Assembly (NCBI GenBank): GCA_036172665.1
Contig: JAYKNF010000014.1
Location: 3,895,001 to 3,959,000, forward strand
Length of the DNA stretch: 64,000 bases
From: Prosopocoilus inquinatus
Lineage: Eukaryota; Arthropoda; Insecta; Coleoptera; Lucanidae
Reading direction: 5' to 3'
Part shown: positions 38,201 to 50,434 of the stretch, piece after piece
Position numbering within the stretch: position 1 is the stretch's first letter
How the letters are laid out: each line of letters starts with the position of its first letter
Notes under the pieces: generated by a model
Told to the model about the DNA's origin: nothing
Seen by the model: the letters and a program-made list of their open reading frames with translations, nothing else
Database searches by the model: none
Made by a program: the position numbers and the translations under genes

Positions 38201-38981
38201 TAATTTTGAACGAAACACCACCTATTAGCGTTGTTCCTGTGATGTATCTAAACGATCCTTACTTATCTAACATGTTATTTGACGTTTGGATGGACTCCAG
38301 TAAGTCTGATGTGAGATACAAAGTTTTGAGACGCAGCAGGAGCTGGAAATAGTTTTAAACGAAACAACACGCATTAGCGTTGTTCCTGTGAAGTATCTAA
38401 TCGATCCTTACTCATCTATCATGTTATTTGGCGTTTCGATGGACTCCAGTAACTTAGATGTGAGATACGAAGTTTTCGGACGCAGCAGGAGCTGGAAATA
38501 GTTGTAAACGAAACAACACGTTTTAGCGTTGTTCCTGTGCTGTATCTAATCGATCCTTACTTAGCTACTATGTTATTTGACGTTTGGATGGACTCTAGTA
38601 ACCCTGACGTGAGATACGAAGTTCTCGGACGCAGCAGAAGCTGGAAATAGTTTTAAACGAAACAACACGCATTAGCGTTGCTCCTGTGAAGTTTCTAATC
38701 GATCCTTACTCATCTATCATGTTATTTGGCGTTTCGATGGACTCCAGTAACTTAGATGTGAGATACGAAGTTTTCGGACGCAGCAGGAGCTGGAAATAGT
38801 TGTAAACGAAACAACACGTTTTAGCGTTGTTCCTGTGCTGTATCTAATCGATCCTTACTTATCTATCATGTTATTTGACGTTTCGATGGGCTCCAGTAAC
38901 TCTGATGTGAGATACGACGTTTTCGGACGCAGCAGAAGCTGGAAATAGTTTTAAACGAAACAACACGTTTAAGCGTTGTTC

Positions 38982-39050
38982 CTGTGCTGTATCTAATCGA
39001 TCCTTACTTATCTATAGTTTTGAACGAAACAACACCTATTAGCGTTGTTC
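38982..39050. repeat. 69-bp truncated monomer (copy 1)
   Basis: The monomer starts ctgtgctg, reaches 'ttatctat' and then jumps to 'agttttgaacg' of a B-type 3' end (cctatt), a loss of 80 bp. The next monomer is C (ggatacac), the normal partner of B. The deletion therefore fused the start of an O/P-like unit to the end of a B unit. Two bases (at) are shared at the junction. Confidence 0.94.
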
Positions 39051-41136
39051 CTGTGATGTATCTAAACGATCCTTACTTATCTAACATGTTATTTAAAGTT
39101 TGGATACACTCCAGTAAGTCTGATGTGAGATACAAAGTCTTTGGACGCAGCAGGAGCTGGAAATAGTTTTGAACGAAACAACATGCATTAGCGTTGTTCC
39201 TGTGATGTATCTAATCGATCCTTACTTATCTATCATGTTATTTGACGTTTGGATGGACTCCAGTAACCCTGACTTTAGATACGAAGTTCTCGGACGCAGC
39301 CGAAGCTGGAAATAGTTTTAAACGAAACAACACGTATTAGCGTTGTTCCTGGGATGTATCTAATCGATCCTTACTCATCTATCATGTTATTTGACGTTTG
39401 GATGGACTCCAGTAACTCTGATGTGAGATACAAAGTTTTTGGACGCAGCAGAAGCTGGAAATAGTTTTGAACGAAACAACACGTATTAGCGTTGTTCCTG
39501 TGATGTATCTAATCAATCCTTACTTAGCTACTATGTTATTTGACGTTTCGATGGACTCCAGTAACTCTAATGTGAGATACGAAATTTTCGGACGCAGCAG
39601 CAGCTGGAAATAGTTTGAAACGAAACAACACATATTAGCGTTGTTCCTGTGATGTATCTAATCGATCCTTACTCATCAATCATGTTATTTGAAGTTTGGA
39701 TGGACTCCAGTAAGTCTGATGTGAGATACAAAGTTTTTGGACGCAGCAGGAGCTGGAAATAGTTTTAAACGAAACAACACGTATTAGCGTTGTTCCTGTG
39801 CTGTATCTAATAGATAATTACTTATCTATCATGTTATTTGACGTTTCGATGGACTCCAGTAACTCTGATGTGAGATACGACGTTTTCGGACGCAGCAGAA
39901 GCTGGAAATAGTTTTAAACGAAGCAACACGTATTGGCGTTGTTCCTGTGATATATCTAATCGATCCTTACTCATCTATCATGTTATTTGACGTTTGGATG
40001 GACTCCAGTAACTCTGATGTGAGATACGACGTTTTCGGACGCAGCAGAAGCTGGAAATAGTTTTAAACGAAACAACACGCATTAGCGATGTTCCTGTGAT
40101 GTATCTAATCGATCCTTACATATCTATCATGTTATTTGACGTTTCGATGGGCTCCAGTAACTCTGATGTGAGATTCGACGTTTTCGGACGCAGCAGAAGC
40201 TGGAAATAGTTTTGAACGAAACAACACGCATTAGCGTTGTTCCTGTGATGTATCTAATCGATCCTTACTTAGCTACTATGTTATTTGACGTTTCGATGGA
40301 CTCCAGTAACTCTAATGTGAGATACGAAATTTTCGGACGCAGCAGAAGCTGGAAATAGTTTTATACGAAACAACACGCATTGGCGTTGTTCCTGTGCTGT
40401 ATCTAATCGATCCTTACTTATCTATCATGTTATTTGACATTTCGATGGACTCCAGTAACTCTGATGTGAGATACGACGTTTTCGGACGCAGCAGCAGCTG
40501 GAAATAGTTTTAAACGAAACAACACATATTAGCGTTGTTCCTGTAATGTATCTAATCGATCCTTACTCATCTATCATGTTATTTGACATTTGGACAGACT
40601 CCAGTAACTCTAATGTGAGATACAAGGTTATCGGACGCAGCAGAAGCTGGAAATAGTTTTAAACGAAACAACACGCATTAGCGTTGTTCCTGTGATGTAT
40701 CTAATCGATCCTTACTTAGCTACTATGTTATTTGACGTTTCGATGGATTCCAGTAACTCTAATGTGAGATACGACGTTTTCGGACGCAGCAGAAGCTGGA
40801 AATAGTTTTAAACGAAGCAACACGTATTGGCGTTGTTCCTGTGATATATCTAATCGATCCTTACTCATCTGTCATGCTATTTGACGTTTGGATGGACTCC
40901 AGTAACTCTGATGTGAGATACAAAGTTTTTGGACGCAGCAGAAGCTGGAAATAGTTTTGAACGAAACAACACCTATTAGCGTTGTTCCTGTGATGTAGCT
41001 AATCGATCCTTACTTAGCTACTATGTTATTTGACGTTTCGATGGACTCCAGTAACTCTAACGTGAGATACGAAATTTTCCGACGCAGCAGCAGCTGGAAA
41101 TAGTTTTAAACGAAACAACACATATTAGCGTTGTTC

Positions 41137-41276
41137 CTGTGATATATCTAATCGATCCTTACTCATCTATCATGTTATTTGGCGTTTCGATGGACTCCAG
41201 TAGCTCTGATGTGGGATACGCCGTTTTCGGACGCAGCAGAAGATGGAAATAGTTTTAAACGAAACAACACGCATTC
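41137..41276. repeat. 140-bp monomer, 9-bp deletion (copy 2)
   Basis: Exact positional equivalent (+6020) of 35117-35256, with the same missing agcgttgtt and the same gtgggatacgcc variant. Confidence 0.93.
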
Positions 41277-44200
41277 CTGTGATGTATCTAATCGATCCTT
41301 ACTCATCTATCATGTTATTTGACGTTTCGATGGACTCCAGTAAGTCTGATGTGAGATACGACGTTTTCGGACGCAGCAGAAGCTGGAAATAGTTTTAAAC
41401 GAAACAACACGTATTAGCGTCGTTCCTGTGATGTATTTAATCGATCCTTACTTATCTAACATGTAATTTAAAGTTTGGATGGACTCCAGTAAGTCTGATG
41501 TGAGATACAAAGTTTTTGGAAGCAGCAGGAGCTGGAAATAGTTTTAAACGAAACAACACGTATTAGCGTTGTTCCTGTGCTGTATCTAATCGATCCTTAC
41601 TTATCTATCATGTTATTTGGCGTTTCGATGGACTCCAGTAGCTCTGATGTGAGATACGACGTTTTCGGACGCAGCAGAAGCTGGAAATAGTTTTAAACGA
41701 AACAACACGCATTAGCGTTGTTCCTGTGATGTATCTAATCGATCCTTACTTAGCTACTATGTTATTTGACGTTTCGATGGACTCCAGTAACTCTAATGTG
41801 AGATACGACGTTTTCGGACGCAGCAGAAGCTGGAAATAGTTTTAAACGAAACAACACGTATTAGCGTTGTTCCTGTGATGTATATAATCGATCCTTACTC
41901 ATCTATCATGTTATTTGACGTTTGGATGGACTCCAGTAACTCTGATGAGAAATACAAAGATTTCGGACGCAGCAGAAGCTGGAAATAGTTTTGAACGAAA
42001 CACCACCTATTAGCGTTGTTCCTGTGATGTATCTAAACGATCCTTACTTATCTAACATGTTATTTGACGTTTGGATGGACTCCAGTAAGTCTGATGTGAG
42101 ATACAAAGTTTTGAGACGCAGCAGGAGCTGGAAATAGTTTTAAACGAAACAACACGTATTAGCGTTGTTCTTGTGCTGTATCTAATTGATCCTTACTTAT
42201 CTATCATGTTATTTGACGTTTGGATGGACTCCAGTAACCCTGACGTGAGATACGAAGTTCTCGGACGCAGCAGAAGCTGGAAATAGTTTTAAACGAAACA
42301 ACACGCATTAGCGTTGTTCCTGTGATGTATCTAATCGATCCTTACTCATCTATCATGTTATTTGGTGTTACGATGGACTCCAGTAACTTAGATGTGAGAT
42401 ACGAAGTTCTCGGGCGCAGCTGAAGCTAGAAATAGTTTTAAACGAAACAACACGCATTAGCGTTGTTCCTGTGATGTATCTAATCGATCCTTACTCATCT
42501 ATCATGTTATTTGACGTTTGGACGGACTCCAGTAACTCTGATGGGAGATACAAAGTTCTCGGACGCAGTAGAAGCTGGAAATAGTTTTGAACGAAACAAC
42601 ACGTATTAGCGTTGTTCCTGTGATGTATCTAAACGATCCTTACTTATCTAACATGTTATTTGACGTTTGGATGTACTCCAGTAACCCTGAAGTGAGATAC
42701 GAAGTTCTCGGACGCAGCAGAAGCTGGAAATAGTTTTAAACGAAACAACACGTATTAGCGTTGTTCCTGTGATGTATCTAATCGATCCTTACTCATCTAT
42801 CATGTTATTTGACGTTTGGACGGACTCCAGTAACTCTGATGGGAGATACAAAGTTCTCGGACGCAGTAGAAGCTGGAAATAGTTTTGAACGAAACAACAC
42901 GTATTAGCGTTGTTCCTGTGATGTATCTAAACGATCCTTACTTATCTAACATGTTATTTGACGTTTGGATGGACTCCAGTAAGTCTGATGTGAGATACAA
43001 AGTTTTTGGACGCAGCAGGAGCTGGAAATAGTTTTAAACGAAACAACACGCATTAGCGTTGTTCCTGTGAAGTATCTAATCGATCCTTACTCATCTATCA
43101 TGTTATTTGGCGTTTCGATGGACTCCAGTAACTTAGATGTGAGATACGAAGTTTTCGTAAGCAGCAGGAGCTGGAAATAGTTGTAAACGAAACAACACGT
43201 TTTAGCGTTGTTCCTGTGCTGTATCTAATCGATCCTTACTTATCTATCATGTTATTTGACGTTTCGATGGGCTCCAGTAACTCTGATGTGAGATACGAAG
43301 TTTTCGGACGCAGCAGGAGCTGGAAACAGTTGTAAACGAAACAACACGTTTTAGCGTTGTTCCTGTGCTGTATCTAATCGATCCTTACTTAGCTACTATG
43401 TTATTTGACGTTTGGATGGACTCCAGTAACCCTGACGTGAGATACGAAGTTCTCGGACGCAGCAGAAGCTGGAAATAGTTTTAAACGAAACAACACGCAT
43501 TAGCGTTGTTCCTGTGAAGTATCTAATCGATCCTTACTCATCTATCATGTTATTTGGCGTTTCGATGGACTCCAGTAACTTAGATGTGAGATACGAAGTT
43601 TTCGGACGCAGCAGGAGCTGGAAATAGTTGTAAACGAAACAACACGTTTTAGCGTTGTTCCTGTGCTGTATCTAATCGATCCTTACTTATCTATCATGTT
43701 ATTTGACGTTTCGATGGGCTCCAGTAACTCTGATGTGAGATACGACGTTTTCGGACGCAGCAGAAGCTGGAAATAGTTTTAAACGAAACAACACGTTTAA
43801 GCGTTGTTCCTGTGCTGTATCTAATCGATCCTTACTTATCTATCATGTTATTTGGCGTTTCGATGGACTCCAGTAGCTCTGATGTGAGATACGACGTTTT
43901 CGGACGCAGCAGAAGCTGGAAATAGTTTTAAACGAAACAACACGCATTAGCGTTGTTCCTGTGATGTATCTAATCGATCCTTACTTAGCTACTATGTTAT
44001 TTGACGTTTCGATGGACTCCAGTAACTCTAATGTGAGATACGACGTTTTCGGACGCAGCAGAAGCTGGAAATAGTTTTAAACGAAACAACACGTATTAGC
44101 GTTGTTCCTGTGATGTATATAATCGATCCTTACTCATCTATCATGTTATTTGACGTTTGGATGGACTCCAGTAACTCTGATGAGAAATACAAAGATTTCG

Positions 44201-45001
44201 GACGCAGCAGAAGCTGGAAATAATTTTGAACGAAACACCACCTATTAGCGTTGTTCCTGTGATGTATCTAAACGATCCTTACTTATCTAACATGTTATTT
44301 GACGTTTGGATGGACTCCAGTAAGTCTGATGTGAGATACAAAGTTTTGAGACGCAGCAGGAGCTGGAAATAGTTTTAAACGAAACAACACGCATTAGCGT
44401 TGTTCCTGTGAAGTATCTAATCGATCCTTACTCATCTATCATGTTATTTGGCGTTTCGATGGACTCCAGTAACTTAGATGTGAGATACGAAGTTTTCGGA
44501 CGCAGCAGGAGCTGGAAATAGTTGTAAACGAAACAACACGTTTTAGCGTTGTTCCTGTGCTGTATCTAATCGATCCTTACTTAGCTACTATGTTATTTGA
44601 CGTTTGGATGGACTCTAGTAACCCTGACGTGAGATACGAAGTTCTCGGACGCAGCAGAAGCTGGAAATAGTTTTAAACGAAACAACACGCATTAGCGTTG
44701 CTCCTGTGAAGTTTCTAATCGATCCTTACTCATCTATCATGTTATTTGGCGTTTCGATGGACTCCAGTAACTTAGATGTGAGATACGAAGTTTTCGGACG
44801 CAGCAGGAGCTGGAAATAGTTGTAAACGAAACAACACGTTTTAGCGTTGTTCCTGTGCTGTATCTAATCGATCCTTACTTATCTATCATGTTATTTGACG
44901 TTTCGATGGGCTCCAGTAACTCTGATGTGAGATACGACGTTTTCGGACGCAGCAGAAGCTGGAAATAGTTTTAAACGAAACAACACGTTTAAGCGTTGTT
45001 C

Positions 45002-45070
45002 CTGTGCTGTATCTAATCGATCCTTACTTATCTATAGTTTTGAACGAAACAACACCTATTAGCGTTGTTC
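45002..45070. repeat. 69-bp truncated monomer (copy 2)
   Basis: Equivalent (+6020) of 38982-39050, with the identical ttatctat|agtttt junction and the same C neighbour. Confidence 0.94.
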
Positions 45071-46411
45071 CTGTGATGTATCTAAACGATCCTTACTTAT
45101 CTAACATGTTATTTAAAGTTTGGATACACTCCAGTAAGTCTGATGTGAGATACAAAGTCTTTGGACGCAGCAGGAGCTGGAAATAGTTTTGAACGAAACA
45201 ACATGCATTAGCGTTGTTCCTGTGATGTATCTAATCGATCCTTACTTATCTATCATGTTATTTGACGTTTGGATGGACTCCAGTAACCCTGACTTTAGAT
45301 ACGAAGTTCTCGGACGCAGCCGAAGCTGGAAATAGTTTTAAACGAAACAACACGTATTAGCGTTGTTCCTGGGATGTATCTAATCGATCCTTACTCATCT
45401 ATCATGTTATTTGACGTTTGGATGGACTCCAGTAACTCTGATGTGAGATACAAAGTTTTTGGACGCAGCAGAAGCTGGAAATAGTTTTGAACGAAACAAC
45501 ACGTATTAGCGTTGTTCCTGTGATGTATCTAATCAATCCTTACTTAGCTACTATGTTATTTGACGTTTCGATGGACTCCAGTAACTCTAATGTGAGATAC
45601 GAAATTTTCGGACGCAGCAGCAGCTGGAAATAGTTTGAAACGAAACAACACATATTAGCGTTGTTCCTGTGATGTATCTAATCGATCCTTACTCATCAAT
45701 CATGTTATTTGAAGTTTGGATGGACTCCAGTAAGTCTGATGTGAGATACAAAGTTTTTGGACGCAGCAGGAGCTGGAAATAGTTTTAAACGAAACAACAC
45801 GTATTAGCGTTGTTCCTGTGCTGTATCTAATAGATAATTACTTATCTATCATGTTATTTGACGTTTCGATGGACTCCAGTAACTCTGATGTGAGATACGA
45901 CGTTTTCGGACGCAGCAGAAGCTGGAAATAGTTTTAAACGAAGCAACACGTATTGGCGTTGTTCCTGTGATATATCTAATCGATCCTTACTCATCTATCA
46001 TGTTATTTGACGTTTGGATGGACTCCAGTAACTCTGATGTGAGATACGACGTTTTCGGACGCAGCAGAAGCTGGAAATAGTTTTAAACGAAACAACACGC
46101 ATTAGCGATGTTCCTGTGATGTATCTAATCGATCCTTACATATCTATCATGTTATTTGACGTTTCGATGGGCTCCAGTAACTCTGATGTGAGATTCGACG
46201 TTTTCGGACGCAGCAGAAGCTGGAAATAGTTTTGAACGAAACAACACGCATTAGCGTTGTTCCTGTGATGTATCTAATCGATCCTTACTTAGCTACTATG
46301 TTATTTGACGTTTCGATGGACTCCAGTAACTCTAATGTGAGATACGAAATTTTCGGACGCAGCAGAAGCTGGAAATAGTTTTATACGAAACAACACGCAT
46401 TGGCGTTGTTC

Positions 46412-48497
46412 CTGTGATATATCTAATCGATCCTTACTCATCTATCATGTTATTTGGCGTTTCGATGAACTCCAGTAACTTAGATGTGAGATACGAAGTT
46501 CTCGGACCCAGCTGAAGCTAGAAATAGTTTTAAACGAAACAACACGCATTAGCGTTGTTCCTGTGCTGTATCTAATCGATCCTTACTTATCTATCATGTT
46601 ATTTGACATTTCGATGGACTCCAGTAACTCTGATGTGAGATACGATGTTTTCGGACGCAGCAGCAGCTGGAAATAGTTTTAAACGAAACAACACATATTA
46701 GCGTTGTTCCTGTAATGTATCTAATCGATCCTTACTCATCTATCATGTTATTTAACGTTTGGACAGACTCCAGTAACTCTGATGTGAGATACAAAGTTAT
46801 CGGACGCAGCAGAAGCTGGAAATAGTTTTGAACGAAACAACACGTATTAGCGTTGTTCCTGTGATGTATCTAAACGATCCTTACTTATCTAACATGTTAT
46901 TTGACGTTTGGATGGACTCCAGTAAGTCTGATGTGAGATACAAAGTTTTTGGACGCAGCAGGAGCTGGAAATAGTTTTAAACGAAACAACACGTATTAGC
47001 GTTGTTCCTGTGCTGTATCTAATCGATACTTACTTATCTATCATGTTATTTGACGTTTCGATGGACTCCAGTAACTCTGATGTGAGATACGAAGTTTTCG
47101 GACGCAGCAGAAGCTGGAAATAGTTTTAAACGAAACAACACGTATTAGCGTTGTTCCTGTGATGTATCTAATCGATCCTTACTCATCTATCATGTTATTT
47201 GACGTTTGGATGGACTCCAGTAACTCTGATGTGAGATACAAAGTTTTTGGACGCAGCAGGAGCTGGAAATAGTTTTAAACGAAAAAACACGTATTAGCGT
47301 TGTTCCTGTGCTGTATCTAATCGATCCTTACTTATCTATCATGTTATTTGACGTTTGGGTGGACTCCAGTAACTCTGATGAGAGATACAAAGATTTCGGA
47401 CGCAGCAGAAGCTGGAAATACTTTTGAACGATACACCACCTATTAGCGTTGTTCCTGTGATGTATCTAAACGATCCTTACTTATCTAACATGTTATTTGA
47501 CGTTTAGATGGACTCCAGTGTGTCTGATGTGAGATACAAAGTTTTGGGACGCAGCAGGAGATGGAAATAGTTTTAAACGAAACAACACGTATTAGCGTTG
47601 TTCCTGTGATGTATCTAATCGATCCTTACTCATCTATCATGTTATTTGACGTTTGGGTGGACTCCAGTAACTCTGATGAGAGATACAAAGATTTCGGACG
47701 CAGCAGAAGCTGGAAATACTTTTGAACGATACACCACCTATTAGCGTTGTTCCTGTGATGTATCTAAACGATCCTTACTTATCTAACATGTTATTTGACG
47801 TTTGGATGGACTCCAGTAACCCTGACTTTAGATACGAAGTTCTCGGACGCAGCCGAAGCTGGAAATAGTTTTAAACGAAACAACACGTATTAGCGTTGTT
47901 CCTGTGATGTATCTAATCGATCCTTACTCATCTATCATGTTATTTGACGTTTGGATGGACTCCAGTAACTCTGATGTGAGATACGACGTTTTCGGACGCA
48001 GCAGAAGCTGGAAATAGTTTTAAACGAAACAACACGTTTAAGCGTTGTTCCTGTGCTGTATCTAATAGATCCTTACTTATCTATTATGTTATTTGACGTT
48101 TCGATGGGCTCCAGTAACTCTGATGTGAGATACGACGTTTTCGGACGCAGCAGAAGCTGGAAATAGTTTTAAACGAAACAACACGCATTAGCGATGTTCC
48201 TGTGATGTATCTAATCGATCCTTACTTATCTATCATGTTATTTGACGTTTCGATGGGCTCCAGTAACTCTGATGTGAGATTCGACGTTTTCGGACGCAGC
48301 AGAAGCTGGAAATAGTTTTGAACGAAACAACACGCATTAGCGTTGTTCCTGTGATGTATCTAATCGATCCTTACTTAGCTACTATGTTATTTGACGTTTC
48401 GATGGACTCCAGTAACTCTAATGTGAGATACGAAATTTTCGGACGCAGCAGAAGCTGGAAATAGTTTTAAACGAAACAACACGCATTGGCGTTGTTC
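46412..48497. repeat. 14-monomer HOR, 2086 bp, copy 1
   Basis: Order: M-Q-E-F-G-H-U-V-U-(V/K)-(H/A)-P-L-I. M starts gatatatc and has gatgaactcc and acccagctg. Q has gatacgatg. 47753 begins as V (taaacg) and ends as K (ctgactttag, cagccgaagc). Copy 2 follows immediately at 48498. Confidence 0.92.
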
Positions 48498-50434
48498 CTG
48501 TGATATATCTAATCGATCCTTACTCATCTATCATGTTATTTGGCGTTTCGATGAACTCCAGTAACTTAGATGTGAGATACGAAGTTCTCGGACCCAGCTG
48601 AAGCTAGAAATAGTTTTAAACGAAACAACACGCATTAGCGTTGTTCCTGTGCTGTATCTAATCGATCCTTACTTATCTATCATGTTATTTGACATTTCGA
48701 TGGACTCCAGTAACTCTGATGTGAGATACGATGTTTTCGGACGCAGCAGCAGCTGGAAATAGTTTTAAACGAAACAACACATATTAGCGTTGTTCCTGTA
48801 ATGTATCTAATCGATCCTTACTCATCTATCATGTTATCTAACGTTTGGACAGACTCCAGTAACTCTGATGTGAGATACAAAGTTATCGGACGCAGCAGAA
48901 GCTGGAAATAGTTTTGAACGAAACAACACGTATTAGCGTTGTTCCTGTGATGTATCTAAACGGTCCTTACTTATCTAACATGTTATTTGACGTTTGGATG
49001 GACTCCAGTAAGTCTGATGTGAGATACAAAGTTTTTGGACGCAGCAGGAGCTGGAAATAGTTTTAAACGAAACAACACGTATTAGCGTTGTTCCTGTGCT
49101 GTATCTAATCGATACTTACTTATCTATCATGTTATTTGACGTTTCGATGGACTCCAGTAACTCTGATGTGAGATACGAAGTTTTCGGACGCAGCAGAAGC
49201 TGGAAATAGTTTTAAACGAAACAACACGTATTAGCGTTGTTCCTGTGATGTATCTAATCGATCCTTACTCATCTATCATGTTATTTGACGTTTGGATGGA
49301 CTCCAGTAACTCTGATGTGAGAGACAAAGTTTTTGGACGCAGCAGGAGCTGGAAATAGTTTTAAACGAAACAACACGTATTAGCGTTGTTCCTGTGCTGT
49401 ATCTAATCGATCCTTACTTATCTATCATGTTATTTGACGTTTGGGTGGACTCCAGTAACTCTGATGAGAGATACAAAGATTTCGGACGCAGCAGAAGCTG
49501 GAAATACTTTTGAACGATACACCACCTATTAGCGTTGTTCCTGTGATGTATCTAAACGATCCTTACTTATCTAACATGTTATTTGACGTTTAGATGGACT
49601 CCAGTGTGTCTGATGTCAGATACAAAGTTTTGGGACGCAGCAGGAGCTGGAAATAGTTTTAAACGAAACAACACGTATTAGCGTTGTTCCTGTGATGTAT
49701 CTAATCGATCCTTACTCATCTATCATGTTATTTGACGTTTGGGTGGACTCCAGTAACTCTGATGAGAGATACAAAGATTTCGGACGCAGCAGAAGCTGGA
49801 AATACTTTTGAACGATACACCACCTATTAGCGTTGTTCCTGTGATGTATCTAAACGATCCTTACTTATCTAACATGTTATTTGACGTTTGGATGGACTCC
49901 AGTAACCCTGACTTTAGATACGAAGTTCTCGGACGCAGCCGAAGCTGGAAATAGTTTTAAACGAAACAACACGTATTAGCGTTGTTCCTGTGATGTATCT
50001 AATCGATCCTTACTCATCTATCATGTTATTTGACGTTTGGATGGACTCCAGTAACTCTGATGTGAGATACGACGTTTTCGGACGCAGCAGAAGCTGGAAA
50101 TAGTTTTAAACGAAACAACACGTTTAAGCGTTGTTCCTGTGATGTATCTAATCGATCCTTACTTATCTATCATGTTATTTGACGTTTCGATGGGCTCCAG
50201 TAACTCTGATGTGAGATTCGACGTTTTCGGACGCAGCAGAAGCTGGAAATAGTTTTGAACGAAACAACACGCATTAGCGTTGTTCCTGTGATGTATCTAA
50301 TCGATCCTTACTTAGCTACTATGTTATTTGACGTTTCGATGGACTCCAGTAACTCTAATGTGAGATACGAAATTTTCGGACGCATCAGAAGCTGGAAATA
50401 GTTTTAAACGAAACAACACGCATTGGCGTTGTTC
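48498..50434. repeat. 13-monomer HOR, 1937 bp, copy 2 (P lost)
   Basis: Same order as 46412-48497 but without P: after the cgtttaagc end of H/A the next monomer (50137) is already L. The difference is exactly one 149-bp unit. Point differences: ttatctaacg in E near 48836, aaacggtcc in F, gagagacaaag in H near 49320, gcatcagaag in I near 50384. Confidence 0.92.

Larger units (their letters stand above)
34363..40396. repeat. 41-monomer tandem duplication, 6020 bp, copy 1
   Basis: Identity with the sequence 6020 bp downstream begins at 34363 (34362 is a, its partner 40382 is g) and continues to 40396. Line-by-line reading found one difference in about 6 kb: 34978 t against 40998 g. The unit holds 41 monomers, including one of 140 bp and one of 69 bp (41 x 149 - 89 = 6020). 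The 14-bp overlap between copies (40383-40396) is the ambiguity of the junction. Shared rare variants include gtcatgctat, gtgggatacgcc, ggtgttacg and gtttctaatcg. Confidence 0.96.
40383..46416. repeat. 41-monomer tandem duplication, 6020 bp, copy 2
   Basis: Second copy of 34363-40396. Identity ends at 46416; at 46417 the copy continues with gatatatc/M while copy 1's junction reads ctg/Q. Both short monomers are duplicated in place. Identity this high over 6 kb, inside an array whose monomers differ by several bases each, means the duplication is very recent, or that the assembly placed the same reads twice. Confidence 0.95.

Noticed and set aside
38984..39166. A 60-codon plus-strand open frame, also at 45004-45186
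   Set aside because: Created by the 80-bp deletion in the 69-bp monomer, which joins two frames; both copies belong to the same 6020-bp duplication.
34363..46416. Transposon or virus insertion as the cause of the 6-kb repeat
   Set aside because: No terminal repeats, target-site duplication or coding sequence; both copies consist wholly of satellite monomers in register.
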